From: a virus
Reading direction: 5' to 3' (one strand)
IMG/VR virus record: IMGVR_UViG_3300006917_000050
Location: 1 to 43,539 of that record
Length of the DNA: 43,539 nt
The translations under genes and the position numbers were made by a program. Position 1 is the first letter of the stretch. Each line of letters starts with the position of its first letter. Below, piece after piece: positions 12,282 to 21,196 of the stretch. The notes beneath the pieces were generated by a model that saw only the letters and a list, made by a program, of their open reading frames with translations, had not been told where the DNA came from and searched no databases.

Positions 12282-15200
12282 GCGTAATCGACGCCCAGGA
12301 TGGCGAGCGGGTCTTCTGCCTGCTTCTTCTTGTCCCGTGCCCGTTTCGCGGCCTCGGACTGCAAAACGCGGTACAGCAAATACTGCCGCTGCTCGGGCTC
12401 GCTGAGGCGGGCGAGGTCCTCGGGCTTAATGAAGAGGTTCTCGTAGGTGCTGACGCCGGGGGCCGCATCCAGCAGTTGGTTCAGCGTGGTGCGTGCCGCC
12501 AGCCGCAGCGTCTTGTCCTGGTCAACGTCCTGGAACTTCATGCCAGTCAGCGTGTTGAACGCTAGCTTGGCGGCACGCTCTGCAGGGCTGATGCGGTTGT
12601 CGCGGAGCTGACGCATCAGGCCTAGGACCCGCGAGCCGCCCGGGGCGTTGACGGCGATCTGCTCGGCCATCCGCCCCCAAGAGCCAAGGTAGGGGCTCAG
12701 TGATCCCAGGTCATGCTCCAGCATGCTGTAGAGGTCACTGAGCTGCCGGCCGCTATAGAACTGCCGGTTCAGCACGCTCTCTAGCGGGCCCTTCAGGAGC
12801 GGGTTCGCCTGGCCCAGGATGTTGGACCCGGTCTTCATCAGCGAGTCAGACACACGCTGGGCGACGTTGTTTCCAATGCCAGGCGTAAACAGGTTCAGCA
12901 GCGACTCATGCGGCAGGTCGATGTTGGTAAGGAACCGCTGCACGCCAGGGGTCTTGACGCCGAAGATAGAAGAGGCATCGACAGGGATCGCAGCCGACTG
13001 CCGCAGGTACTCTGGCGTGAACTGGTCCTCGCTCGGCTCGCTGCCGCGGTTGATCGCCCGCATCGACTGGCCCGTCAGGCCATACGGCCGCTCCACCAGC
13101 TCCTTGGCGACGAACGGGGTGATGCCCTTCTGGAAACGATAGAACGGAAAAATCTTGGTGAGGAAGTCGCGCTCAAAGGATGTGAAGTTCTCCGGCCCGT
13201 ACAGCACCTGCGTTAGGTCGGTGAGCGCCTTCGCAGCCTCGGGGCTGTCGCCCTTGCGGACGCGGTTCAGGAACGTGCCCAGACGATTGCCAGCGTCAGT
13301 GAATGATGCAGCCCGGTCGCTGAGGTCCAGCAGGAAGTTGGGGTTGCTCGTCCGGCCGCGAGTAGCAAACGGGTTCCAGGTCTGCCAGGAGAGCCATGGC
13401 TTGTCGCGGACGTTCCGGAACAGCCCGCCGGCCGCCCCAGGGAACGCCTCGTTCATTTGCAGGTTTGTTGCCTGCCGGCCCAGGTCATCTGCCACGGTGC
13501 CGGACGTCAGCCCCTGGCCACCGGCCGCCTTCAGGAACTTGCGGGCCCGGGCCTCAGCCAGCTGCTCTTCAGTGACGAGCGTATAGCCAGCCGGAAGCGA
13601 TGCACCGGGCTTGCCGACAACAACGTCGCCTGGGAAGAGGTCTTCGACCCTGTACCCCTTGGCGTTCTGCAGTCGCTTAGACAGGCCGGCATAGTCGCCG
13701 CCAGCAACACGGGCGCCGGTCAACCAGTCAGTCGGGCTGAACCCATCCCGGGTCGCACTAGCAAAGGCCCCTGAATAGGCATCACGTAAATGGCGTGCCG
13801 GGCTCGCCAAGGCTAACGTCTTAAATGAGTCGGTGAAGTTCTGGAAGTTCTTCAGCAACCCCTCGGCCTCGCGGGGCGTGCGGGCGGTGACCATCCGCTC
13901 GTTGAGCCGGTCCACTAGGTCCTTGCTCATCGACATGCGTGAGAGCGTGTCGGCGTCCCTGCCCATGCGATTGGCCAGCGACTGTACTGCGTCCTCCGTA
14001 AAGCCAAGGGCCTTGAGGGCGTCAGGCAATGCGATGTGCGTCCCGCCCGGAACGCTCTCGGCCATCTGCAGCAGGACGTCATAGCCGCCCCGCTTGAAGT
14101 CGTCGGAAATGAAATCCAGCAGCGAGTTGGCGTTCGCACGCATGCGACCGCGGTTCATTAAATAGGACGAGAAGTCGTTGAGGCTGTTGCCGAACTTCGG
14201 GATCCCCTGCTCGGCTGCCTGGAGCGGCGTGCGGCGAAGGCTGTCGGCCAGGCCAACGTACATGTCCTGCGTCCGCTTCAGCAGCTCGTCGCCCTCAAAC
14301 TGATCCGCCAGAAAGCCGAATGGACCTCCGGCAGGATTCCAGTCCGGGACGTTGCGTGCCAGCCAGTCATCGATCACGCCTGGGGCGTTGTCGGCAAACC
14401 ACTCGGCGTTGGTGGCTTCCCTGAGACGCTTCTGCAGTGCCGGGTCCTGGGCCATCTTGTCCAGCACCCACGCCGGGAAAGCGCGGTTGTAGTCACGCCG
14501 GGATGCCGTGCCGCCTTCGCGGACGCCGCCAATCGCAGACCCCTTGCGGCTCCGGTTCACCTTGGGCTGATAGCCATCGGCGTACCGCGGGCGGTCGATC
14601 TCTGCCTGCTGGCGAGGGAACCAGAAGATGTCGTTGGGGAGGTTTTCCTTTTCCAGAGGAATCCCCAGTTCCTTGGCGCGTGCCAGTTCGTCGTCCATCC
14701 GCTGACGCATCCACATCAGCAGGTTGCGGCCCCCATCTGACTGCAGGGCTCGCATGATTTCCGGATCGGTTACCTGCGACGTCTGGTTCTCTAAAACGTC
14801 GCGAACGGCCTTGGCGAACTCTGGCTTGCGGATGATGTTGTCTGGAATGTCGAACGCCGCATCCACCATGTTGTCGGCAATGTCCTGCCGAACGCGGGCC
14901 AGCTCTCGCCGCTGACCCTCGGTAATGCGGCGGGCGATGTACTGCCCCTTCTCGTCCGTGAAGCCCATAACCCTAGGGTCGAAGATCGCCTGGGCACCGC
15001 GGACCACCGGACCAAGGACCGGAGCGGCACGGGCGTAGTCTCCCAGCTTGTCGCTGGTCTTCGCCAGCCAGTCGCCGGCCGTCTTTCCGTAGAGGTCAGC
15101 AGAGCCTTCAACCATGCCCGGGATGGAGATTCGGTTAGTGCGAGCGAGCGGCTGGCCAAGAAGCTCCTCGGCCGCAGCGCCGGCGTACTCCTCCCACTTG

Positions 15201-15814
15201 GCCTTGGCAGCCGCCTGCTCGGCGGCGTCACCCGCCATGTCGATCAGCGTCTGCGGGGTGGACTCGCGGAGAAACTGGGCCGTGCCCATGTTCTTCTGCT
15301 TGGCCAGGAGTCCGATATCGCCGGCCATGAGCCCGGCCTTCTCGGCGGTCTTTGCGGCGGCCGTCTTGGCCCCGCGACCCAGCAGGCCGATGCCGACGTA
15401 ACTGAGGGGGTCCAGGGCGATCTCGGCCAGCATGCCACCCGCGAAGTTTCTCCAATTGTCCTCAGAGCCCGTCAGGCCGTATTGGCGGGCCAGTTCCCGG
15501 CCGGTGACTCTTTGTTCACTATCTTCCCAGAGGGCCGACAGGGCCTTCCCAGGGCCTCCAGAGAGCAGTCCGCGGACAACGGCCCCGGGAGTGTCTAGAG
15601 CCCAGCCGAATAAGGAGAGGCCAGACGAGCCAGCGTTGGCAAGCTGGCGAAGGAGGGTGGTCTTCTCTTCTTCCGGGAGGAGGTCGGCTACCTGGGGCTG
15701 CCGTTTGCGGATCGGGATCACGCCAAGGATATCGGCGTCGCCCATGGGCGTTCCGATTCGCTGGCGGATCTCCCCCTCTGGGTCGTAGATGTCAAAGAGG
15801 GGCGAGAGTGCCAT
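12278..15814 (-). CDS. Very large virion/ejection protein (1178 aa)
   Basis: The last gene of the late operon. N-terminal ELARQYGLTGSEDNWRNFAGG, then LAEIALDPLSYVGIGLLGRGAK, and long alanine-rich helical stretches throughout, with no enzyme motif seen. Such giant proteins at the end of the podovirus structural operon, after one membrane-active and one coiled-coil protein, typically form the internal core injected with the DNA (compare the T7 gp14-gp15-gp16 series). That role is inferred from size, order and composition. The gene follows its neighbour immediately (TAA then ATG), and its stop interlocks with that of the integrase. Confidence 0.72.
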   Translation of the reverse strand: MALSPLFDIYDPEGEIRQRIGTPMGDADILGVIPIRKRQPQVADLLPEEEKTTLLRQLANAGSSGLSLFGWALDTPGAVVRGLLSGGPGKALSALWEDSEQRVTGRELARQYGLTGSEDNWRNFAGGMLAEIALDPLSYVGIGLLGRGAKTAAAKTAEKAGLMAGDIGLLAKQKNMGTAQFLRESTPQTLIDMAGDAAEQAAAKAKWEEYAGAAAEELLGQPLARTNRISIPGMVEGSADLYGKTAGDWLAKTSDKLGDYARAAPVLGPVVRGAQAIFDPRVMGFTDEKGQYIARRITEGQRRELARVRQDIADNMVDAAFDIPDNIIRKPEFAKAVRDVLENQTSQVTDPEIMRALQSDGGRNLLMWMRQRMDDELARAKELGIPLEKENLPNDIFWFPRQQAEIDRPRYADGYQPKVNRSRKGSAIGGVREGGTASRRDYNRAFPAWVLDKMAQDPALQKRLREATNAEWFADNAPGVIDDWLARNVPDWNPAGGPFGFLADQFEGDELLKRTQDMYVGLADSLRRTPLQAAEQGIPKFGNSLNDFSSYLMNRGRMRANANSLLDFISDDFKRGGYDVLLQMAESVPGGTHIALPDALKALGFTEDAVQSLANRMGRDADTLSRMSMSKDLVDRLNERMVTARTPREAEGLLKNFQNFTDSFKTLALASPARHLRDAYSGAFASATRDGFSPTDWLTGARVAGGDYAGLSKRLQNAKGYRVEDLFPGDVVVGKPGASLPAGYTLVTEEQLAEARARKFLKAAGGQGLTSGTVADDLGRQATNLQMNEAFPGAAGGLFRNVRDKPWLSWQTWNPFATRGRTSNPNFLLDLSDRAASFTDAGNRLGTFLNRVRKGDSPEAAKALTDLTQVLYGPENFTSFERDFLTKIFPFYRFQKGITPFVAKELVERPYGLTGQSMRAINRGSEPSEDQFTPEYLRQSAAIPVDASSIFGVKTPGVQRFLTNIDLPHESLLNLFTPGIGNNVAQRVSDSLMKTGSNILGQANPLLKGPLESVLNRQFYSGRQLSDLYSMLEHDLGSLSPYLGSWGRMAEQIAVNAPGGSRVLGLMRQLRDNRISPAERAAKLAFNTLTGMKFQDVDQDKTLRLAARTTLNQLLDAAPGVSTYENLFIKPEDLARLSEPEQRQYLLYRVLQSEAAKRARDKKKQAEDPLAILGVDYA

Positions 15815-17326
15815 TTACCACGTTGTAGTCGGAAGGTCGCCAGGGTCTGCGGAACCATCGTCACCAGGCGGTGGTGCGGCGGGCGCGGTCTTGCGTTTGC
15901 GAGCCGCAATTGCAGAAACAATTACCTTGGCCCGCTCAAGGGGAATGCGGTGCTTCTGGCTGAGATATAGCGCCGCCTGCTCCTGCTCGGCCTCCGAGAA
16001 GTCGCTGGCGAAGGACCCCCAGAACCCACTCTGGTCCCATGCAAAGTTATCGTTGATGTATTTTTCAGCGTCCGCAACAATGTCTGCGTCTCGCTTGGCC
16101 TGAGCGTCGGCAACTTGCTGCTGTGCCACAGGGTTGTTCTGGAACATGCCCTGCGCGAGATTCATGCCCTCAAGCATGCGCAGCGCATTACGTACGCCCA
16201 TCGCTTCGACGTCCAGCGGCCTGGCCCCGCCGAGAATGGCCGCCTGCTGCCCTGGGTCTAGACCAGGAAGCGCAAGCGCGCCGATGGCGTTCCCGGCCTG
16301 GATCATGGTGCGAGGCCGCCACTGCAACTCTCGGTCGCGGGCGTCTTGAGCCCTGTTCGATGCTATGACGTCCCGGAGCTGATCGTCGGAGTATCGCGAG
16401 GCCGTGGCTGGATCCAGGCCGGACTGCGCCATCAATCTGCGGCGAATCTGCGGATCGCGAGCGTCACGCACTCTCTTATCCTGCTCCCGCAGGGCCTTCC
16501 GCGCTGTGTCATCGCCACGCATGGCGGCGTCCTCGTTTGCGCGGCGCGTCGCGTTCATGCTGTTCTGGTGGGCAGTATGCGGAACGTAAGTACTGCCCTT
16601 TTCGTAAGCCGCCCGCGCCTTCTGCTCCTCGTCCGGGCCGTAGCGCTGGCGGATGTGGACAAAGGCAGCCTCCATTTCCTCTTTTCGCTTTTCTGCCTGC
16701 TGCAGGGCGTACTCTTCCGGACGCCATCGCTGCATCTCGTCCGGATTGGATGTGACAAACTCCTCCCAACTGGCCTGCTGCGCCGGCGTGCCAGGATCAA
16801 CCGGCGTCTGAGGATGCAGTCCAGCGCGGATGATGCGACCCTGCTCGCGGGCATAACGCTCGCTGTCGTCCCACTGCCGCTGCAAGGTGGGGCTGGGGCT
16901 CTGATGGCTCGGCGCCCCGGTGGCCGTGAAGTAATCGTCGTACATCTGCTGGTGACGGGCGTTGGCAGCGCGGTTTTCGGATTGGGCCTGGACGAGACGA
17001 GCCATGCCCTCGGGCGTCTGGTACTCCTGGTAGAGCCCGGCCGCCCCAGCTGGGCCGTAGGTGGCAACCTGATTGGCTCCAAGGCGGTAGGCGTCGGCCG
17101 GAGAAGCACCGGCGTCGCGGTGCATCTCGGCCAGCGACAACGCAACGGTCGGCTGCCCGCTCATGTCCTGGGCATCTAGAGACTGCATGACGCGGGATCG
17201 CGCCATCTGCTGGGCCTGCTCAGGAGTGATGTCGTACGTGCGGTACAGCTCGCGGGCCAGGGCATCCACCGCCTGGTCAGTGTCATCCTTAATCGGCAGC
17301 GTAGGCGCACCATCCAGGCGATTCAT
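15815..17326 (-). CDS. Coiled-coil internal virion protein candidate
   Basis: 503 aa, rich in Gln, Ala, Arg and Glu. Long helices span about residues 100-330, and the C-terminal tail is Pro-rich. The start overlaps the stop of the gene before it (TGATG). In size and place it matches the middle ejection protein of podoviruses. No motif was recognised. The N-terminal residues TYDITPEQAQQMARSRVMQ look like a short helical-bundle domain. Confidence 0.65.
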   Translation of the reverse strand: MNRLDGAPTLPIKDDTDQAVDALARELYRTYDITPEQAQQMARSRVMQSLDAQDMSGQPTVALSLAEMHRDAGASPADAYRLGANQVATYGPAGAAGLYQEYQTPEGMARLVQAQSENRAANARHQQMYDDYFTATGAPSHQSPSPTLQRQWDDSERYAREQGRIIRAGLHPQTPVDPGTPAQQASWEEFVTSNPDEMQRWRPEEYALQQAEKRKEEMEAAFVHIRQRYGPDEEQKARAAYEKGSTYVPHTAHQNSMNATRRANEDAAMRGDDTARKALREQDKRVRDARDPQIRRRLMAQSGLDPATASRYSDDQLRDVIASNRAQDARDRELQWRPRTMIQAGNAIGALALPGLDPGQQAAILGGARPLDVEAMGVRNALRMLEGMNLAQGMFQNNPVAQQQVADAQAKRDADIVADAEKYINDNFAWDQSGFWGSFASDFSEAEQEQAALYLSQKHRIPLERAKVIVSAIAARKRKTAPAAPPPGDDGSADPGDLPTTTW

Positions 17327-18273
17327 CAGTATCCTCCAACGCGCCGAGGCGGAAGCCTCTGGCTAGGGTAAGTGCCCATCAGACGCGGCCGGACACGCAC
17401 TTCGTCCACCAGGTCTGCGTCACTGAATGCGTCCGACTCTGGGCGAAACAGGTCGTCGGGTTCGATCTGGAAGTCTGGCATAGTGAGGTCTGCGAGCGCG
17501 GCGTGGATGTCGGAGTCGCCCCCCGGAGCGATAGACGCACCAGCCAGGCCGCTAAGGAAGGCATCCTCAGCTGCCGCCAAAGCGCGAGCCCGTGCGCCAT
17601 CGTCCGCCTCCAGGCCCCACGGGTAACCATCTGCGTCCGCGGCCCGCCCCCACGCATCCGAATCCAGGGCGGCAGCCTCTACGGAGACTGCATTGGCTGC
17701 AGCATCAGCGGCCTGGCGGCGCTGCCTCTCAGCCATGGCGTTCTGGATGGCAATACCACCAGCCGCCGTGGCCGCAGCTCCAGCCGCGGCCGGGAGAACG
17801 TACGGTGCAACGCGGCCCAAGGCCTCTCGCGTCCGCGCCGGGCGGGCGGCATCCATCTGCCGGCGGCGACGGGCGGCGGTGTCGAACGAGTCTGCAATCG
17901 ACTCCAGCGACGTCATCGCAGACCCACGCGGATTGGCGGACGGGAATGGCACCTGCGAGTCGATCCACTGGCGAAGCGCCGCATTCTCTGGACCAAGGCC
18001 AGCAGCGGCGGACGCATCGGCAGCGTCCACAAGACGGCGAGCAGCAGACGGCATCGGAAGGCCAGCGGCCAGGAACTGCTCGGCCGTTGACAGCGTGCGA
18101 GGGGCAGCCTCCAGGACGGGCTCGGCAACCTGGGGCGTGCGGCCGTAGAACTCGTCCAGGAATCGAACCTGGTCGTCGTACCGCTGCGACCGCATCAGAT
18201 CGTCCAGGTACCGCGCCGCCGTGGCGTCATCCAGGTGAGGTAGTGCCTGCCTGGCAATCCCTGCCCAGTCCAT
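17326..18273 (-). CDS. Membrane-active internal virion protein candidate
   Basis: 315 aa. A helical N-terminal half precedes a hydrophobic Ala/Gly segment (about residues 155-175, VAPYVLPAAAGAAATAAGG) that could insert in a membrane, and then an acidic Ala/Asp-rich C-terminal half. TAATG coupling to the gene before it. Such a segment suits the small ejection protein that opens a channel during DNA entry; this is inferred from context. Confidence 0.6.
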   Translation of the reverse strand: MDWAGIARQALPHLDDATAARYLDDLMRSQRYDDQVRFLDEFYGRTPQVAEPVLEAAPRTLSTAEQFLAAGLPMPSAARRLVDAADASAAAGLGPENAALRQWIDSQVPFPSANPRGSAMTSLESIADSFDTAARRRRQMDAARPARTREALGRVAPYVLPAAAGAAATAAGGIAIQNAMAERQRRQAADAAANAVSVEAAALDSDAWGRAADADGYPWGLEADDGARARALAAAEDAFLSGLAGASIAPGGDSDIHAALADLTMPDFQIEPDDLFRPESDAFSDADLVDEVRVRPRLMGTYPSQRLPPRRVGGY

Positions 18274-18518
18274 TAGCCCATCCTCGTCTTCTTGGGAGCC
18301 ACTTCCTCTTCCTCGGGCGTGACGCGGGACGGCTTGCCACGCTTCTCTTCGACCAGGTCGGCCAGGTCGTTGCGCTCCTTGTCGGCCACCTCACGCTGCG
18401 ACAGCTTTTCCAGGATGGCCTTCTCCTCGCCATCGCTCGCGACCAGGAGCTGGGCGACGAGCCGCTTCAGGGCACCCTTAGTCAGGTCATCGACGCTGAA
18501 GTTCATCTGTGCCGCCAT
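18273..18518 (-). CDS. Small charged helical protein
   Basis: 81 aa, MAAQMNFSVDDLTKGALKR and onward: a helical N-terminal part and a Glu/Lys-rich tail. TAATG coupling at both ends. Probably a minor virion or assembly protein; no family recognised. Confidence 0.62.
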   Translation of the reverse strand: MAAQMNFSVDDLTKGALKRLVAQLLVASDGEEKAILEKLSQREVADKERNDLADLVEEKRGKPSRVTPEEEEVAPKKTRMG

Positions 18519-18994
18519 TAGAGGAGCCCCTGGAGAAGCGAGTTTGCGAGCTGGCTGCGACCACCGAAGCCGCTCATCATGTTTCCGAATACGTCGCCCA
18601 TGAAGCCGGTCGCATTGCCGATGGTCTGCAGTTGATTCATGGCCTGGTTCTGCGTGCGCTGCTCATTCAGCCGGGCGAGGGCCGTGCCGAACTGATCGCT
18701 GCGGATCTGATCATCCAGGTGCATGCCGGCGTTGTAGTAGGCGTCGCCCATCCGCACGCCCTCGGCGCCGGCCATGTTCTTGGCGTAGGCGTCCGCACTG
18801 GCCGCAGACCCGGCATATGCGGTGCCCTTGCTGGACGAGAGCCCGGCGCGCTGGTACTGCTTGCCGGTGAAGCGAGGGTTGGCCTCATAGTCGGCCATCG
18901 CACGCTGGTAGTTGGCGGCGGCGTTCGTCTGTTCCGGCGTGTACTGCGGCGAGTTCTGGTTGTGGTTGATGCGGATGTTCTGGTTCCAGGCCAT
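18518..18994 (-). CDS. Virion protein candidate, Gln/Asn-Ala rich
   Basis: 158 aa starting MAWNQNIRINHNQNS. The start is set by the TAATG overlap with the upstream gene. Low-complexity Asn/Gln/Ala/Met helices end in FGNMMSGFGGRSQLANSLLQGLL. The C-terminus resembles that of the next protein upstream (GDMFNGANSLLGGLL), so the two may be distant paralogues with a common tail-tip or core-binding motif. Confidence 0.6.
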   Translation of the reverse strand: MAWNQNIRINHNQNSPQYTPEQTNAAANYQRAMADYEANPRFTGKQYQRAGLSSSKGTAYAGSAASADAYAKNMAGAEGVRMGDAYYNAGMHLDDQIRSDQFGTALARLNEQRTQNQAMNQLQTIGNATGFMGDVFGNMMSGFGGRSQLANSLLQGLL

Positions 18995-19359
18995 TACAAC
19001 AGCCCTCCCAGCAACGAGTTGGCACCATTGAACATGTCGCCCATCCAACCGTAGGCAATCTTCTGGGCCGCCTGATTGCGAGCCATGGCGTTGGACTCCT
19101 GGTCAGCCAGGAGATTCAGGCCAGCCAGGGCAGACTGATTCGCGGCGTCAGAGGCCTTGCCGAAATACTGGCCAGCCGCCTGCGTGTTGGCCCGCCCAAG
19201 GTCAATGGCGGCAGCCTGCCCCATGGGACGGTAGAGGTCCGCAAAGTGCTGCTGGTTTGTGCCGCCGTAGAGTTTCGGGGCCGGGGCCTGCAACCGCTCC
19301 ATCCCTGCGGACGGGTTGTAGACCTGCTTGTTGGGATTGATCTGCGTGCGGAGCTGCAT
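18994..19359 (-). CDS. Virion protein candidate with GxLL C-terminus
   Basis: 121 aa, MQLRTQINPNKQVYNPSAGM and onward. Ala/Gln-rich helices (AANQSALAGLNLLADQESNAMARNQ) end in MGDMFNGANSLLGGLL. It is coupled to its neighbours by 1-nt or TAATG overlaps. The ending resembles that of the following gene product. Function unknown; probably structural. Confidence 0.6.
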   Translation of the reverse strand: MQLRTQINPNKQVYNPSAGMERLQAPAPKLYGGTNQQHFADLYRPMGQAAAIDLGRANTQAAGQYFGKASDAANQSALAGLNLLADQESNAMARNQAAQKIAYGWMGDMFNGANSLLGGLL

Positions 19360-20294
19360 CAGAACCCTGCTCGGCCACGGAACGGCCGCTGGCTGACGCC
19401 AGCAGCGCCCGTGTTGAAACCGTAATCCGACTTGTCATAGAGCCCGTCCAGGGCCCCATAGCCCATCCGCATCTGGGCCATCATGTCGTTGCGGATGCTG
19501 GGGTCCATGAGGTTCTTCTGGGTCATGCCGAACCCGGCGTTGACGTCCTGGCGGAGCCAGTTGCCCATGGAGTTCTTGTCGCTTAGGTCGTTGCGGAACT
19601 TGTCCAGCGAGCGAAACCCAGAGTCAATGGGCGTGTACGGGTTGTACTGCTGCCCACCTCCGCCGCCACCGCCGCCACCTCCGCCGCCGCCGCCGCCGCG
19701 CCGTCCGCCGCCGAAACTTCCAGAGCCAGAAAAGCCGTCGCCAGAGAAGTTGAATCCGCCACCAAACCCACCTCCGCCCGTGAGCCCGCCAAGGGCACCA
19801 GACATGGCGTTGGCACGGTTGGAGTCGGCGCCGGCAGCAGCACCGGCAGCACCAAGAGCAGCGGAGTAGTGCATGCCCTGGCCCATGGTGTTGTAGTAGG
19901 CGTTAGCCATCTGTCCCATGGCGTTGGCCTGGGCGATCTGGCTGTTGACCAGGGCCTGGTCCTTGCCAATGCCGTACTGGCCCATGGCGTTCTGGCCGGC
20001 AATGCCCAAGTTGGCAGCCGCCGTCATGGCCGCCTGGTCTTTTCCAGTCTGGGCAGCCACGCCGGCCTGATAGGCCTCATTGGATGTCGGCCGAATGCCG
20101 CCAGTGGGCGTGTACTGGTACGGGCTGGCGGGAGGCCGGTAGTTAGGGTTGGGCGTGAAGTTTGACGGCTGGCCCTGGTTGTACATCATTGTCGGCTGGA
20201 ACGGCTGCTGCTTCGACACAAGCCCGCCGCCGCCGCTCATCCAGGAACGCCCCTCGGGACTCATTTGCGGCTTTCCGCCAGAACCTGAAAGCAT
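19359..20294 (-). CDS. Low-complexity virion protein with polyglycine tract
   Basis: 311 aa. AGGAG precedes the ATG at 20294. The N-terminal 80 residues are Pro/Gln/Asn-rich, the middle consists of Ala/Gln/Met helices, then comes a GGxGG-rich stretch with 15 consecutive Gly just before QQYNPYTPIDSG, and a helical C-terminal domain with MAQMRMGYGALDGLYDKSD. The glycine tract is encoded by a GGC/GGT microsatellite (19655-19700) that should be prone to length change. Probably a tail or internal virion component with a flexible linker. Confidence 0.65.
   Translation of the reverse strand: MLSGSGGKPQMSPEGRSWMSGGGGLVSKQQPFQPTMMYNQGQPSNFTPNPNYRPPASPYQYTPTGGIRPTSNEAYQAGVAAQTGKDQAAMTAAANLGIAGQNAMGQYGIGKDQALVNSQIAQANAMGQMANAYYNTMGQGMHYSAALGAAGAAAGADSNRANAMSGALGGLTGGGGFGGGFNFSGDGFSGSGSFGGGRRGGGGGGGGGGGGGGGQQYNPYTPIDSGFRSLDKFRNDLSDKNSMGNWLRQDVNAGFGMTQKNLMDPSIRNDMMAQMRMGYGALDGLYDKSDYGFNTGAAGVSQRPFRGRAGF
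19655..19708 (-). repeat. GGN (polyglycine) microsatellite
   Basis: On the plus strand a run of CCG/CCA/CCT triplets encodes, on the minus strand, a long Gly run inside the 311-aa virion protein. Triplet repetition keeps the frame on slippage, so alleles with different linker length would be expected. Confidence 0.85.
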
Positions 20295-20344
20295 GTGTTT
20301 TTCTCCTACCCATTAATGCCCAAGACCGGGAAATCGCTGCACGG

Positions 20345-21196
20345 CTACTCAGGACAGGACGTCCCGGACAGGAGGGTGGTCACCTCCTCGTCGTCCGCAG
20401 TGCCATAAATCACGGCCTGACGGGTCTTGATCGTCAGGTCTGTGCCGTCCCACTCCACCCCTGTCACAATAGGGATATTCATGGGGTTCAGTTCCGATCC
20501 GCCAACGATGACCGGGCCTGTGAGCGTCACCGGACCCTCGTAGTACGTAGGCCCGTCGTAGTACGTCTCGTCGTAGTGGTAGGTCGGGCCGTGGTTGTGC
20601 GTGAAATAGTTGTGGGCCACCTCGGTGTGGACCTCATGGCGGTTGATCACGTTGTTGTTATTGATCACCGGGCCCTGGTTGATCACCTGATTGCGGTGCG
20701 TGACGCGGCGGTCTACAAACACGTTGCCGCCGATGAAGACGTCGCCATCCTGGTAGATGTCCCCGCCGTTGATGATGTCGCCTTCGTTGTTGATGGTGGT
20801 GCTGTTGTTGGTGACGGTCGTTGTTTCCGGCGTCTGCATTGGCCCGGCTTGGACTGGGCCATCAATGACAACGACCGGCGGATCCAGATATGGCGTGTCC
20901 TTCCACTCCGGCCACTCGGGGTACGGAATAGGCGTGAACGGGACGTTCTGCCACGGCGGGATGTTGATGGTGATGTTCCGCGCGTCCACCATCTGCTGCG
21001 GAAACGACAGGCTCGGGCCAGCAGGGCCAAGCGTCGGGAAGAAGTTCTGCGTCGGCCGCGAGATGGTCAGGTTGCCGCGGTGCTGGATCGGCGCCTGGCA
21101 GTTCGCCAGCGACTGCACCATCTCTTTGGCGGAGATGTCGCCCATGCCTCCAAGGCGGAGGGCGTTTTCGATCTGGCCGGACTGGCTGGTGAACAT
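20345..21196 (-). CDS. Fibre-like protein with repetitive beta region
   Basis: 283 aa; TAATG coupling to the tail gene before it. The N-terminal helical part and the PPWQNVPFTPIPYPEWPEW Pro/Trp stretch are followed, at residues about 120-215, by short repeats of the kind NEGDIINGGDIYQDGDVFIGGN and VINQGPVINNNNVIN. Such regularly spaced I/V and N/G suggest a beta-helix or trimeric fibre, as in tail spikes or neck fibres. The C-terminal part YGTADDEEVTTLLSGTSCPE looks like a small cap. Receptor contact is plausible but not shown. Confidence 0.62.
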   Translation of the reverse strand: MFTSQSGQIENALRLGGMGDISAKEMVQSLANCQAPIQHRGNLTISRPTQNFFPTLGPAGPSLSFPQQMVDARNITINIPPWQNVPFTPIPYPEWPEWKDTPYLDPPVVVIDGPVQAGPMQTPETTTVTNNSTTINNEGDIINGGDIYQDGDVFIGGNVFVDRRVTHRNQVINQGPVINNNNVINRHEVHTEVAHNYFTHNHGPTYHYDETYYDGPTYYEGPVTLTGPVIVGGSELNPMNIPIVTGVEWDGTDLTIKTRQAVIYGTADDEEVTTLLSGTSCPE

